Part shown: positions 31,827 through 39,800 of the stretch, piece after piece
Numbering within the stretch: the first letter of the stretch is position 1
Layout: the number at the start of each line of letters is the position of its first letter
Notes under the pieces: generated by a model
Seen by the model: only the letters and a program-made list of their open reading frames with translations
What the model was told of the DNA's origin: nothing
Databases searched by the model: none
Program-made: the position numbers and the translations under genes
Origin: Streptomyces sp. XM4193
GTDB taxonomy: Bacteria; Actinomycetota; Actinomycetes; Streptomycetales; Streptomycetaceae
NCBI RefSeq assembly: GCF_023072595.1
Contig: NZ_JALLGK010000013.1
Coordinates: 33,681 to 97,680, forward strand
Direction: 5' to 3'
DNA: 64,000 bases

Positions 31827-32927
31827 TCAGAGGTACATGCCCTGCTTCTGGTCCTCCCGGGCGGGCAACTCCACGGCGGGGAGCCCGCGTTTGAGCGCGT
31901 ACAGCTCCGCCAGTGTCGCTCCGCGCGGACCGATGCCCTCCTCGCGGCCGAGCCAGCGGACGGCCTCGGGACGGGTGAGGGCGCCGACCTCCAGGCGCGC
32001 CAGGCAGCGGCCGGGGCGCACGACTGCCGGGTGCAGCCGCTCCAGATCCTCGTTGGTGGTGACCCCGACCAGCACGTTGCGGCCCTGGCCCAGGAGCCCG
32101 TCGGTGAGGTTCAGCAGCCGCGAGAGCGCCTGCCCGGCCGCGTACTTCGCCTCGCCCCTGATCAGCTCGTCGCAGTCCTCCAGCAGCAGGAGTCTCCACC
32201 GGTCGGAGTCGTCGTCCTCGCCCATGGAGAGCGACATCAGATAGCCGATGTCGTTGAAGAGCTGGTCGGGGTCGAGCACGCAGTCCACCTGGCACCAGTC
32301 GCGCCAGGAGCGGGCCAGGGTGCGCAGTGCGGAGGTCTTGCCGGTGCCGGGCGGCCCGTGCAGCAGGAGCAGGCGTCCGTTGATGTCGTCCGGGCGCAGC
32401 TTCATCAGCCGGGCGAGGTCGTCGGCGACCGGTGCGGTGTAGTTGTCCCGGACGTCCTCCCACGCGGGGGCGGCGATGGTGCGGGCGGCCCGGTAGGGGC
32501 CGCGTGCGGGGGAGAGGTGCCAGAAGCCCAGCGACACCTCGTCCGGCACCGGCTCCTCCTCGTGCTCGGCGTCGGCGACGGCCGACTCCAGCAGGGAGGA
32601 GGCGAGTTCGTCGGTGACCGCGCAGATGTGGACATCCGTGCTCTGACCCCACTTGGTGACCAGGGCGGTCCACCCCTCGCCCTCGGCGAGCGTGGAGTGC
32701 TGCTTCTCCGCGTGCGCGCTGCGCAGCACCGTGGCCCCGGGCGGAAGCAGGCTGTGGCCCGGCTTCGGGTTGCGCAGCGTCCGGGAGCGCGCGAAGGGCT
32801 GGGAGCCTGCGGCGAAGCGGGTGTTGAAGATGCCGTCGATCACTTCCGAGGGGCTGTCGCCGTCACTGATGCTGAGCCGTACCGGCACCGCGGGCTCCGT
32901 CGCGGAGGGGGAGTCGTCCGTAGCCAT
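31827..32927 (-). CDS. DUF5925 domain-containing AAA+ ATPase
   Basis: The 366-aa protein has an N-terminal DUF5925 module (residues about 10-165, ending SLGFWHLSPARGPYRAARTIAAPAW) followed by an AAA+ core. The core has Walker A LLLHGPPGTGKTSALRTLARSWRDWC, Walker B RLLLLEDCDELI, sensor-1 VLVGVTTNEDL, and an Arg-finger/second-region RLHPAVVRPGRCLARLEVG. This is a conserved actinobacterial protein; a remodelling role is likely but the client is unknown. The ATG at 32927 is preferred (GACGAT ends 7 nt upstream); ATG 32936 is also in frame. It is not in an operon. Confidence 0.88.
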   Translation of the reverse strand: MATDDSPSATEPAVPVRLSISDGDSPSEVIDGIFNTRFAAGSQPFARSRTLRNPKPGHSLLPPGATVLRSAHAEKQHSTLAEGEGWTALVTKWGQSTDVHICAVTDELASSLLESAVADAEHEEEPVPDEVSLGFWHLSPARGPYRAARTIAAPAWEDVRDNYTAPVADDLARLMKLRPDDINGRLLLLHGPPGTGKTSALRTLARSWRDWCQVDCVLDPDQLFNDIGYLMSLSMGEDDDSDRWRLLLLEDCDELIRGEAKYAAGQALSRLLNLTDGLLGQGRNVLVGVTTNEDLERLHPAVVRPGRCLARLEVGALTRPEAVRWLGREEGIGPRGATLAELYALKRGLPAVELPAREDQKQGMYL

Positions 32928-32936
32928 GGTGAACAT

Positions 32937-33422
32937 CGTCAACGAAAGATCACCGTGTACGCACCCCGTTTTCGGACTCCGATCGGCTTGTTCCCGCGCC
33001 GGTCGCGGTGCGTGCCGGACAGGTGCGGACGTTCCGGGCCGAATGCCGGCCTGCGACTCCCGGCCGTCGGGGCGCCTCGGAGCCGTCGGGTGACTGCGGG
33101 AGGGCGGCGAAGCGTCGTCACATCCGTCACGCATCATCCGTCACGGTGAAATCACGCCGTGTGGTGAGCGGTCAACTCTCCCCGGGCGTCGACCATTTGC
33201 CTGGCGTGAAACGTTCGGCCAACCCCGCTGGTCGTGGTAGCCCTCGACGGTGGAAGCAGTCCTCGCGGAAGGTGCCGCCCGGTCGGATTGCCGGCGCCTT
33301 TCAGGAGTGACGAACGCCCTTGCTGGGCATGCGAATCGGTAGACCGGGATACCTGCATGCCACGTCTGGGCGATAGGGTTAACCTGCCCAGGCAGGGCGC
33401 CGTCGTACGGGTGGGGAGTCAG
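32937..33422. other. 486-bp divergent intergenic region
   Basis: No supported gene. It contains two direct copies of CATCCGTCACG (33121-33131 and 33135-33145), a TAGGGT (33374-33379) that may be the -10 of the small gene at 33423, and the palindrome CCTGCC-CA-GGCAGG (33383-33396) just downstream of it. Confidence 0.4.
33374..33396 (+). promoter_or_regulatory. Candidate -10 with overlapping downstream palindrome
   Basis: TAGGGT (33374-33379) is followed at the presumed start of transcription by CCTGCC-CA-GGCAGG (33383-33396), placed as an operator would be, 27 nt before the ATG at 33423. Confidence 0.3.
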
Positions 33423-33686
33423 ATGGAGCAGATAACAGTGCGTAACAGGCCGCGTGTGCCTGCGATCAACTGCGGTGGCTCCGCGGTGAGTTCGCGCCTG
33501 GACCGCCATCTCAGCGTGATGGGCGGCCCTGCGCTGCCACCCGGGAAGGGCGACGAGGCGACCGTGCTGATGCGCGAGCTGACCTCCCGCGACCGGCAGC
33601 GCTCCCGGGCCAGCCGCAGCGCCAAGGTGTCGCTGTTCGCGCCGCTCCGGCGGCTTCGGCGCTCGCTCTTCGGCGGCCACGGCTGA
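33423..33686 (+). CDS. Small conserved basic protein
   Basis: The 87-aa product (MEQITVRNRPRVPAINCGG..., then SRLDRHLSVMGGPALPPGKGDEATVLMRELTSRD) ends in a strongly basic amphipathic segment, LFAPLRRLRRSLFGG. I recognise it only as a short protein conserved in Streptomyces. GGGGAG lies 7 nt upstream of the ATG. The C-terminal Arg/Leu/Phe helix suggests binding to membrane or nucleic acid, which is speculation. A 16-bp terminator follows. Confidence 0.7.
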   Translation: MEQITVRNRPRVPAINCGGSAVSSRLDRHLSVMGGPALPPGKGDEATVLMRELTSRDRQRSRASRSAKVSLFAPLRRLRRSLFGGHG

Positions 33687-33798
33687 CGCCTGCCCGCCCG
33701 TCCGTTCGGGCCGCCGCGGCGGCCCGGTCGGCTCCGGCAGTACGTCGTGCCACCACCGCAAGCCCGCCCTGCCCTGCGCGTCACCGCTCCTGAACCGT

Positions 33799-33838
33799 AC
33801 GACCGTACGCCCGCACCCACCCGCGGGCGTACGGTCGT
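33799..33838. terminator. Strong terminator (16-bp perfect stem)
   Basis: ACGACCGTACGCCCGC (33799-33814) pairs perfectly with 33823-33838 around an 8-nt loop and is followed by TT. It serves the small gene and, in the other direction, the GntR gene ending at 33934. Confidence 0.85.
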
Positions 33839-33933
33839 TTCGGCGTCCTGGCGCAGTGTGCGGGCGCCCGTCGGCGAGGGGCGGGCGCGGGCCCGGGCCG
33901 ACCGTCGGCGCGGCCCGGGTCCTGCCGGAGGGC

Positions 33934-34764
33934 TCAGTCCTCCTCGGCCGCGGGGCGGCGTTGCGTCTGGCGGCTCTGGCCGCCGCCGGCGGTCTCGGCG
34001 ATGTTCTCCACCGTCATCGAGAAGGAGAAGCGGTCCCCCCGGTAGTGGATACGGGCCACGTCCACCACGGAGCCGGTCTCGTCGTAGGTGACCCCGGTGT
34101 AGTGCAGGATCGGGCTGAGCAGCGGGACTTCCAGCAGTTCGGCGGTTCTCGGGTCGGCCAGGCGGGCTTCCACGGTGTCGGTGATCCGGCTGATCCGGAT
34201 TCCCACCTCGTCGCGCAGCAGCTTGGTCATCGGCATTCTGGCGAGCGCCGCGGGGTCGACGGCGGCGGCGACGGCGGGGGGTATGAGGTTCTCCGCCCAG
34301 TTGGTCGGCTCGCCCCCGATCCGGTCGCGCCGCAGCCGCCGGTAGACCGTCACCTCCGTCAACCCGGGGAAGTGAGCGGTCAGTTCGGGCGGTACGGGGG
34401 CGCTGCGGTGGTCGAGCAGGGTGGTGTCCTCGCCGGACTGCTGGGCCACGATGGTGTCGACCGAGCCGAGCAGCCGCACCGTGCGCTCACGACGGGCGTC
34501 GGGCTCGATGAAGGTGCCGCGCCGGCGGTGGCGACTGATCAGCCCCTCGGTCTCCAACTCCTTCAGCGCCTGGCGCATCGTCAGCACACTGACCCCGTAG
34601 TGCTCCGCGAGCGACTCCTCGGTGGGCAGCCGCAGCGGCGCCGCGGGCGGCCTGCCCAGAATCGAGGCGCGCAACGACTGGGACACCTGGTACCACAGGG
34701 GCAGCTTGCGATTGAGTGCCAGCGAGTCCGGCGCGAAGACGGTCAAGGTTCCTCCCGGACCCAT
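33934..34764 (-). CDS. GntR-family regulator with UTRA domain (HutC subfamily)
   Basis: The 276-aa protein has an N-terminal winged helix (LWYQVSQSLRASILGRPPAAPLRLPTEESLAEHYGVSVLTMRQALKELETEGLISRHRRRGTFIEP) and a UTRA effector domain from about residue 95 (VTVYRRLRRDRIGGEPTNWAENLIP ... GVTYDETGSVVDVARIHYRGDRFSFSM). It begins 1 nt after hmgA, so it is cotranscribed with homogentisate dioxygenase and is the likely local regulator. The ATG at 34764 lacks a clear ribosome-binding site; TTG 34746 sits 4 nt after GGGAGG and may be the true start. Confidence 0.92.
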   Translation of the reverse strand: MGPGGTLTVFAPDSLALNRKLPLWYQVSQSLRASILGRPPAAPLRLPTEESLAEHYGVSVLTMRQALKELETEGLISRHRRRGTFIEPDARRERTVRLLGSVDTIVAQQSGEDTTLLDHRSAPVPPELTAHFPGLTEVTVYRRLRRDRIGGEPTNWAENLIPPAVAAAVDPAALARMPMTKLLRDEVGIRISRITDTVEARLADPRTAELLEVPLLSPILHYTGVTYDETGSVVDVARIHYRGDRFSFSMTVENIAETAGGGQSRQTQRRPAAEED

Positions 34765-34765
34765 C

Positions 34766-36079
34766 CTAGGAGCGGAAGTGCCGCTGGAGCCCCTGCCATA
34801 CGTCGTCGTAGGACTGCTGGCGGTGGTCCGCGGACATCGCCTGCTCGGTGGCGATCACCGGCCAGCGGGTCTCGAACATGAACGCAAGCCCGTCGTCGAT
34901 CTTGGCGGGAGCCAGCTCGGCCGCGCTCGCCCGGTCGAAGGTCTCGCGGTCCGGTCCGTGCGCGGACATCATGTTGTGCAGCGAGCCGCCGCCGGGGACG
35001 AAACCCTCGGCCTTGGCGTCGTAGGCGCCCTCGACGAGGCCCATGTACTCGCTCATGACGTTGCGGTGGAAGTAGGGCGGGCGGAAGGTGTCCTCGCCGA
35101 CCAGCCAGCGCGGGGCGAACACCACGAAGTCGACGTTGGCCAGGCCCGGGGTGTCGGAGGGCGAGGTCAGCACGGTGAAGATCGACGGGTCCGGGTGGTC
35201 GTAGCTGATGCTGCCGAGGACGTTGAAGCGCCGCAGATCGTAGACGTAGGGCACCAGGTTTCCGTGCCAGGCGACGACGTCCAGCGGGGAGTGCGGGCAG
35301 CGGGCCGACCAGAGGTTGCCGCAGAACTTGTTGACGACCTCGGTCTCCCGGTCCTCCTCCTCGTACGCCGCGCTCGGGGCGAGGAAGTCGCGGGGCGCGG
35401 CGAGTCCGTTGGCGCCGATCGGCCCGAGGTCGGGCAGGACGAAGGGCCTGCCGTAGTTCTCCAGCACGTAGCCGCGGGCGGTGCCCTCGGGCAGCTCCAC
35501 GCGGAAGCGGACACCGCGCGGGATCAGCGCGATGTGCCCCGGCGGTGCGTGCAGGCGCCCGAACTCCGTGTGCAGCAGCAGGCTGCCGCGTTCGGGGACG
35601 ATCAGCAGCTCGCCGTCGGAGTCGCTGAAGACGCGGTCGGTCATCGGGGCGTCGGCCGCGTACAGATGGATGGCGCTTCCGGTGCGCCGGCTCGCGTCGC
35701 CGTTTCCGCCGAGCGTCCACAGGCCGTCCAGGAAGTCGGTGCCCGGGGCCGGTTCGGGCAGCGGGTTCCAGCGCAGCCGGTTGGGGTCGGCGACCTCGTG
35801 GAACGGGGCGGAGCGCAGTCGCCCGGCGGGGACGCGGGTGAAGGCGGGGTGAGCCGCGGACGGGTGGATCCGGTAGAGCCACGAGCGGCGGTTGTGGGCG
35901 CGGGGCTCGGTGAACGCAGTGCCGCTGAGCTGCTCCGCGTAGAGGCCGAGGGGTGCGCGTTGGGGCGAGTTCCGGCCAATGGGCAGCGCACCGGCGACGG
36001 CCTCGCTGCTGTGCTCGTTCCCGAAGCCCGGGCTGTGGGTCAGCTCCGGCACGGTCCTGCGTACCTGCTCGCCGTTCAT
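34766..36079 (-). CDS. hmgA: Homogentisate 1,2-dioxygenase
   Basis: HmgA opens homogentisate to maleylacetoacetate in tyrosine and phenylalanine breakdown. The 437-aa length is normal. Family landmarks include GFGNEHSSEAVAGALPIGRNSPQ at the N-terminus. The Fe(II) ligands are in PPYFHRNVMSEYMGLVEG (His and Glu) and SLHNMMSAHGPD (His), about residues 335-375. The maleylacetoacetate isomerase and fumarylacetoacetase genes are not in the window. The palindrome at 36121-36139 lies about 50 nt upstream of its ATG. Confidence 0.97.
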   Translation of the reverse strand: MNGEQVRRTVPELTHSPGFGNEHSSEAVAGALPIGRNSPQRAPLGLYAEQLSGTAFTEPRAHNRRSWLYRIHPSAAHPAFTRVPAGRLRSAPFHEVADPNRLRWNPLPEPAPGTDFLDGLWTLGGNGDASRRTGSAIHLYAADAPMTDRVFSDSDGELLIVPERGSLLLHTEFGRLHAPPGHIALIPRGVRFRVELPEGTARGYVLENYGRPFVLPDLGPIGANGLAAPRDFLAPSAAYEEEDRETEVVNKFCGNLWSARCPHSPLDVVAWHGNLVPYVYDLRRFNVLGSISYDHPDPSIFTVLTSPSDTPGLANVDFVVFAPRWLVGEDTFRPPYFHRNVMSEYMGLVEGAYDAKAEGFVPGGGSLHNMMSAHGPDRETFDRASAAELAPAKIDDGLAFMFETRWPVIATEQAMSADHRQQSYDDVWQGLQRHFRS

Positions 36080-36120
36080 TTCGCGCTCCCGACCGAGTCC
36101 GATCCATCATTCCTGTGCTC

Positions 36121-36139
36121 GACCATAGGAATTATGGTC
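36121..36139. promoter_or_regulatory. Operator-like inverted repeat upstream of hmgA
   Basis: GACCATA-GGAAT-TATGGTC has perfect 7-bp arms and lies 42-60 nt upstream of the hmgA ATG. It overlaps AT-rich promoter-like sequence (CATAAT on the minus strand). The cotranscribed GntR/UTRA protein is the natural candidate to bind it. Confidence 0.5.
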
Positions 36140-36253
36140 CCTCCGGGCAAGACCCCGAACACGGGGCGTGTCGAAGGGGGTTCGCGCGTCCGCGGCGAGG
36201 GGGCGGTGCGCCCGGGTGCCGTGCGGCGGGACGCGGGACGGGGGCTGACAGCG

Positions 36254-36274
36254 CAAACTAGCGCCGCTAGTTTG
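36254..36274. promoter_or_regulatory. TetR operator copy 1 (aldehyde dehydrogenase promoter)
   Basis: A perfect palindrome with 10-bp arms, CAAACTAGCG, around a single central C (36254-36274), ends 5 nt before the ATG at 36280. Its 19-bp core matches 39735-39753 at 15 of 19 positions. Confidence 0.7.
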
Positions 36275-36279
36275 TGGGC

Positions 36280-37698
36280 ATGCAGGGATACGACGCGATG
36301 TACATCGACGGCGCCTGGCGCCCCGCAGCGGCCACCTCCTCCATCGAGGTCCACAACCCGGCCGACGAGCAGCTGATCGGCAGCGTGCCGGCCGGCGGCG
36401 CCAAGGACGTCGACGCCGCGGTGGCCGCCGCTCGCGCGGCCCTGCCGGGGTGGGCGGCCACCCCGCCGGCCGAGCGGGCCGCCGCGCTCGACGCACTGCG
36501 GGCCGTGCTCGACGCGCGCAGGGACGCCGTCGCGGCCACCGTCACCGCCGAACTCGGCGCCCCCATCGGCTTCTCGGTGCCGGTGCACGCCGGGATGCCG
36601 GTCCTGGTCGCCGGCTCCTACGCGCGGTTGGCCGCCTCCCACGACTTCCTGGAGGAGGTCGGCAACTCGCGCATTCACCACGTGCCGATCGGTGTCGTCG
36701 GCGCCATCACCCCCTGGAACTACCCGCTGCACCAGATCGTCGCGAAGGTCGCGCCCGCGCTGGCGGCCGGCTGCACGATCGTGGTCAAGCCCGCGGAGAA
36801 CACCCCGCTGGTCGCCCAGCTCTTCGCCGACGCCGTGCACGAAGCGGGCCTGCCCGCCGGGGTGTTCAACCTCGTGACGGGGTGGGGGCCGGAGGCGGGA
36901 GAGGCGCTGGCGACACACGAAGGAGTGGACCTGGTCTCCTTCACCGGGTCCAGCGCGGTCGGCAGCCGGATCGGCGCCGCCGCGGGCCGTGCGATCAAAC
37001 CGGTCGCGCTGGAGCTCGGCGGCAAGTCGGCCAACGTCGTGCTGCCGAGCGCCGACCTCACCCGCGCGGTGAAGGTCGGGGTCGCCAATGTGATGGCCAA
37101 CTCCGGCCAGACCTGCAGCGCCTGGACCCGGCTGCTGGTGGACGCCGCCCGCTACGACGAGGCGGTGGAGATCGCCGCCCGGGCGGTGGCCAAGTACGTA
37201 CCGGGCGACCCGCGCGAGGAGACGACCCGCATCGGGCCGGTGGTCAGCGCGGCCCAGCGCGCACGGGTGGACGACTACCTGGTCGGAGCGCTGGAGGAGG
37301 GCGCGCAGGCGGTCGCCGGCGGGCCGGGCGAGCCGGACGGGACGGAACGCGGCCACTGGGTGCGCCCCACCGTCCTGGCCGAGGTGACCGAGTCGATGAC
37401 CGTGGCGCAGGAGGAGATTTTCGGCCCCGTGCTGACCGTGCTGCGCTACGAGGACACCGACGACGCCGTACGGATCGCCAACGGCACGGTCTACGGACTC
37501 GCCGGGGCCGTGTGGGCCGCCGAGGAGGACGAGGCGGTGGCGTTCGCACGCCGACTGCAGACCGGGCAGGTGGACATCAACGGCGGACGCTTCAACCCCC
37601 TTGCTCCCTTCGGCGGTTACAAGCGCTCCGGAATCGGCCGCGAGCTCGGCCGCCACGGGCTCGCCGAGTACCTCCAGACCCAGTCCCTGCAGTTCTGA
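36280..37698 (+). CDS. Aldehyde dehydrogenase family protein
   Basis: This NAD(P)-dependent enzyme oxidises an aldehyde to its acid. The 472-aa protein has TPWNYPLHQIVAKVAPALAAG, the nucleotide-binding FTGSSAVGSRIGAAAG, the general-base Glu in ALELGGKSANVV, and the catalytic Cys in NSGQTCSAWTRLLV near residue 280. The ATG at 36280 is preferred to GTG 36274, which lies within the operator. A zinc alcohol dehydrogenase follows on the same strand, and the TetR operator upstream ties it to the regulator at 38964-39710. The substrate is unknown. Confidence 0.94.
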   Translation: MQGYDAMYIDGAWRPAAATSSIEVHNPADEQLIGSVPAGGAKDVDAAVAAARAALPGWAATPPAERAAALDALRAVLDARRDAVAATVTAELGAPIGFSVPVHAGMPVLVAGSYARLAASHDFLEEVGNSRIHHVPIGVVGAITPWNYPLHQIVAKVAPALAAGCTIVVKPAENTPLVAQLFADAVHEAGLPAGVFNLVTGWGPEAGEALATHEGVDLVSFTGSSAVGSRIGAAAGRAIKPVALELGGKSANVVLPSADLTRAVKVGVANVMANSGQTCSAWTRLLVDAARYDEAVEIAARAVAKYVPGDPREETTRIGPVVSAAQRARVDDYLVGALEEGAQAVAGGPGEPDGTERGHWVRPTVLAEVTESMTVAQEEIFGPVLTVLRYEDTDDAVRIANGTVYGLAGAVWAAEEDEAVAFARRLQTGQVDINGGRFNPLAPFGGYKRSGIGRELGRHGLAEYLQTQSLQF

Positions 37699-37825
37699 CG
37701 CCCGTCCCGCAGCCGGCAGTCCGCGCACTCCCGGCCCGTCGGCCCCGGGCAGTCCGCAGCCCGCAGTTCCCGCAACGGCACTCGCCCCCGGCGCCCGACC
37801 GCCGGCAGACCCAGGAGCCGCCCGT

Positions 37826-38908
37826 ATGACCCGTGCCGCCGTACTCGACGCCGTGAACGCGCCGCTGACCCTGACCGAGATCGAACTGCCCGAGCCCGGG
37901 CCGGGGCAGGTGCGGATCAGGCTGGCCGCCGCCGGCGTCTGCCACTCCGACCTCTCGCTCACCAACGGCACCCTGCGCCAGCCGGTGCCGGCCGTGCTCG
38001 GCCACGAGGGCGCGGGTGTGGTGGTGAGCGTCGGCGAGGGGGTCACCAGCGTGGCGCCGGGCGCCGAGGTGATCCTGAACTGGGCGCCGGCCTGCGGCGG
38101 TTGCCACTTCTGCACACGTCTGAACGAGCCCTGGCTCTGTCCGCACGCCAACGACGCGACCACCGTTGCCTACGCCCGGGACGCCACCGGCCGGGCGCTC
38201 TACCCGGGGTTGAGCGTCGCCGCGTTCGCCGAGGAGACGGTGGTGCCGGAACGGGCCGTGCTGCCGCTGCCTGCCGGTGTGCCGCTGCTGGACGCCGCGC
38301 TGCTCGGCTGCGCCGTGCTGACCGGGTACGGCGCGGTCCACCACAGCGCGCGGGTGCGCGAGGGCGAGTCCGTGGTCGTCGTCGGCCTCGGCGGCGTCGG
38401 TCTCGCGGTCCTCCAGTCCGCGCGGATCGCGGGCGCCGAGCGGGTGATCGCGGTCGATGTGTCGCCGGGCAAGGAGGAGTTGGCACGCACCTGCGGGGCG
38501 ACGGACTTCCTGGTCGCCTCCGACTCGACCGCCAGGGACGTGCGCGCACTCACCGCGGGACTGGGCGCGGACGTGGCGGTGGAGTGCGTCGGTCTGGCCG
38601 AGACGATCCGCACCGCCTGGGGCGCCACCCGTCGCGGCGGCCGTACGACGGTGGTCGGCATCGGCGGGCGGGAGGAGAAGGTGTCCTTCTCCGCGCTGGA
38701 GCTGTTCCACTTCGCCAGAACGCTCTCCGGCTGCGTCTACGGCAACTGTGATCCGGCCCGCGAACTGCCGGTGCTGGCCGAACACGTGCGCACCGGCGCG
38801 CTCGACCTCGGCGCGCTGGTGACCGGACGCATCGGGCTCGCGGACATCCCGGACGCCTTCCGGGCGATGGCCGACGGACGCGGCGGTCGTGCCCTGGTGG
38901 TGTTCTGA
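37826..38908 (+). CDS. Zinc-dependent alcohol dehydrogenase (MDR, class III-like)
   Basis: The 360-aa enzyme has the catalytic zinc ligands in AAGVCHSDLS and VLGHEGAGVV, the structural zinc cluster in NWAPACGGCHFCTRLNEPWLCPH (four Cys), and the NAD motif VVGLGGVGLAVLQSA near residue 190. It probably interconverts an alcohol and the aldehyde used by the upstream aldehyde dehydrogenase, or acts on a thiol-aldehyde adduct. CAGGAG lies 8 nt before the ATG. It is likely cotranscribed with the upstream gene (127-nt gap, no terminator seen). Confidence 0.94.
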   Translation: MTRAAVLDAVNAPLTLTEIELPEPGPGQVRIRLAAAGVCHSDLSLTNGTLRQPVPAVLGHEGAGVVVSVGEGVTSVAPGAEVILNWAPACGGCHFCTRLNEPWLCPHANDATTVAYARDATGRALYPGLSVAAFAEETVVPERAVLPLPAGVPLLDAALLGCAVLTGYGAVHHSARVREGESVVVVGLGGVGLAVLQSARIAGAERVIAVDVSPGKEELARTCGATDFLVASDSTARDVRALTAGLGADVAVECVGLAETIRTAWGATRRGGRTTVVGIGGREEKVSFSALELFHFARTLSGCVYGNCDPARELPVLAEHVRTGALDLGALVTGRIGLADIPDAFRAMADGRGGRALVVF

Positions 38909-38963
38909 GCGTCGCGCTCGTCGACGGACCGGCGGTGCGTGCGGCGGCGGCCGGTGAACCGGC

Positions 38964-39710
38964 TCACCCGCGAGGCCCGTCCCCTCGCCGAGGGGCGCCG
39001 TCCCCACGGGCGGCTTCGTGGTCGGCGGCTGCGGAGGCGTCGGGGACGGCTGCGTCGGGGGCGGCTGTGTCGGCGGCCGCGTCGCCGCGGTCGTCGTAGC
39101 GCAGCCCCAGTCCGTCGACCAGTGCCCGAAGTCCGGTCTCGAACGCGCCCTCGTCCACGCTGCGACCGTGCTCGGCGAGCAGATGCGCCTGGTCGAGGTG
39201 CGGGTAGTCGCTGTCGTAGAGCGCCGCGTCGTCGACGAAACCGCCGGCGAAGGAGCCGAGCGCGGAGCCGGTCACGAAGTAGCGCATCAGCGCGCCGATC
39301 CGGGTGGCCTGTGCGCGCGGCCAGCCGGCCTCGACCATCGCTCCGAACACCTCGTCCGCCATGCGCAGTTGGCTCGGCCGGCGGCCCGGGCCCCGGACGA
39401 GGTGCCCGACGATGTTCGGGTGCGCGGTCAGCGCGGCGCGATAGGAGCGAGCCCAGCGCAGCAGTGCCTGCGGCCACTGCGTCCCGTCCCGGAACATCGA
39501 CAGGTCGACCTCGGCGCACACCCGGTCCGCCACCGCGTCCAGAATCTCGTCCTTGGTGCGGAAGTGGTTGTACAACGAGGGCCCGCTGACGCCGAGTTCG
39601 GCGGCGAGTCGCCGGGTGGAGACCGCCTGGAGGCCCTCCCGGTCGACCACGGTGAGGGCTGCCCCGACGATCCGGTCGCGGTTGAGCAGGGGCTTGCGGG
39701 GGCGGGCCAT
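38964..39710 (-). CDS. TetR-family transcriptional repressor
   Basis: The 248-aa protein opens MARPRKPLLNRDRIVGAALTVVDREGLQAVSTRRLAAELGVSGPSLYNHFRTKDEILDAVADR, a full TetR HTH. The ligand-binding helices resemble the TetR_C group, and the last 40 residues are a disordered Ala/Asp tail. The ATG at 39710 is fixed by TACTAT ending exactly 7 nt upstream. Its operator (39735-39753) covers its own -35 region and the divergent acyl-CoA dehydrogenase promoter, and a second copy lies before the aldehyde dehydrogenase. Confidence 0.92.
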   Translation of the reverse strand: MARPRKPLLNRDRIVGAALTVVDREGLQAVSTRRLAAELGVSGPSLYNHFRTKDEILDAVADRVCAEVDLSMFRDGTQWPQALLRWARSYRAALTAHPNIVGHLVRGPGRRPSQLRMADEVFGAMVEAGWPRAQATRIGALMRYFVTGSALGSFAGGFVDDAALYDSDYPHLDQAHLLAEHGRSVDEGAFETGLRALVDGLGLRYDDRGDAAADTAAPDAAVPDASAAADHEAARGDGAPRRGDGPRG

Positions 39711-39717
39711 GCGGCAC

Positions 39718-39723
39718 ATAGTA
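39718..39723 (-). promoter_or_regulatory. -10 element for leaderless tetR
   Basis: On the minus strand TACTAT ends 7 nt before the ATG at 39710. It is a full match to TAnnnT. Confidence 0.5.
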
Positions 39724-39734
39724 GTGGCGGCCTT

Positions 39735-39753
39735 TAACTAGCACTGCTAATTT
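39735..39753. promoter_or_regulatory. TetR operator copy 2 (tetR/acyl-CoA dehydrogenase)
   Basis: TAACTAGCACTGCTAATTT is an imperfect palindrome in the divergent promoter, 15/19 identical to 36255-36273. Confidence 0.65.
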
Positions 39754-39800
39754 CTTGCCCGTGCCGCACGGCCGGGCGGACCAGGAACGAGGTGTGTGCC

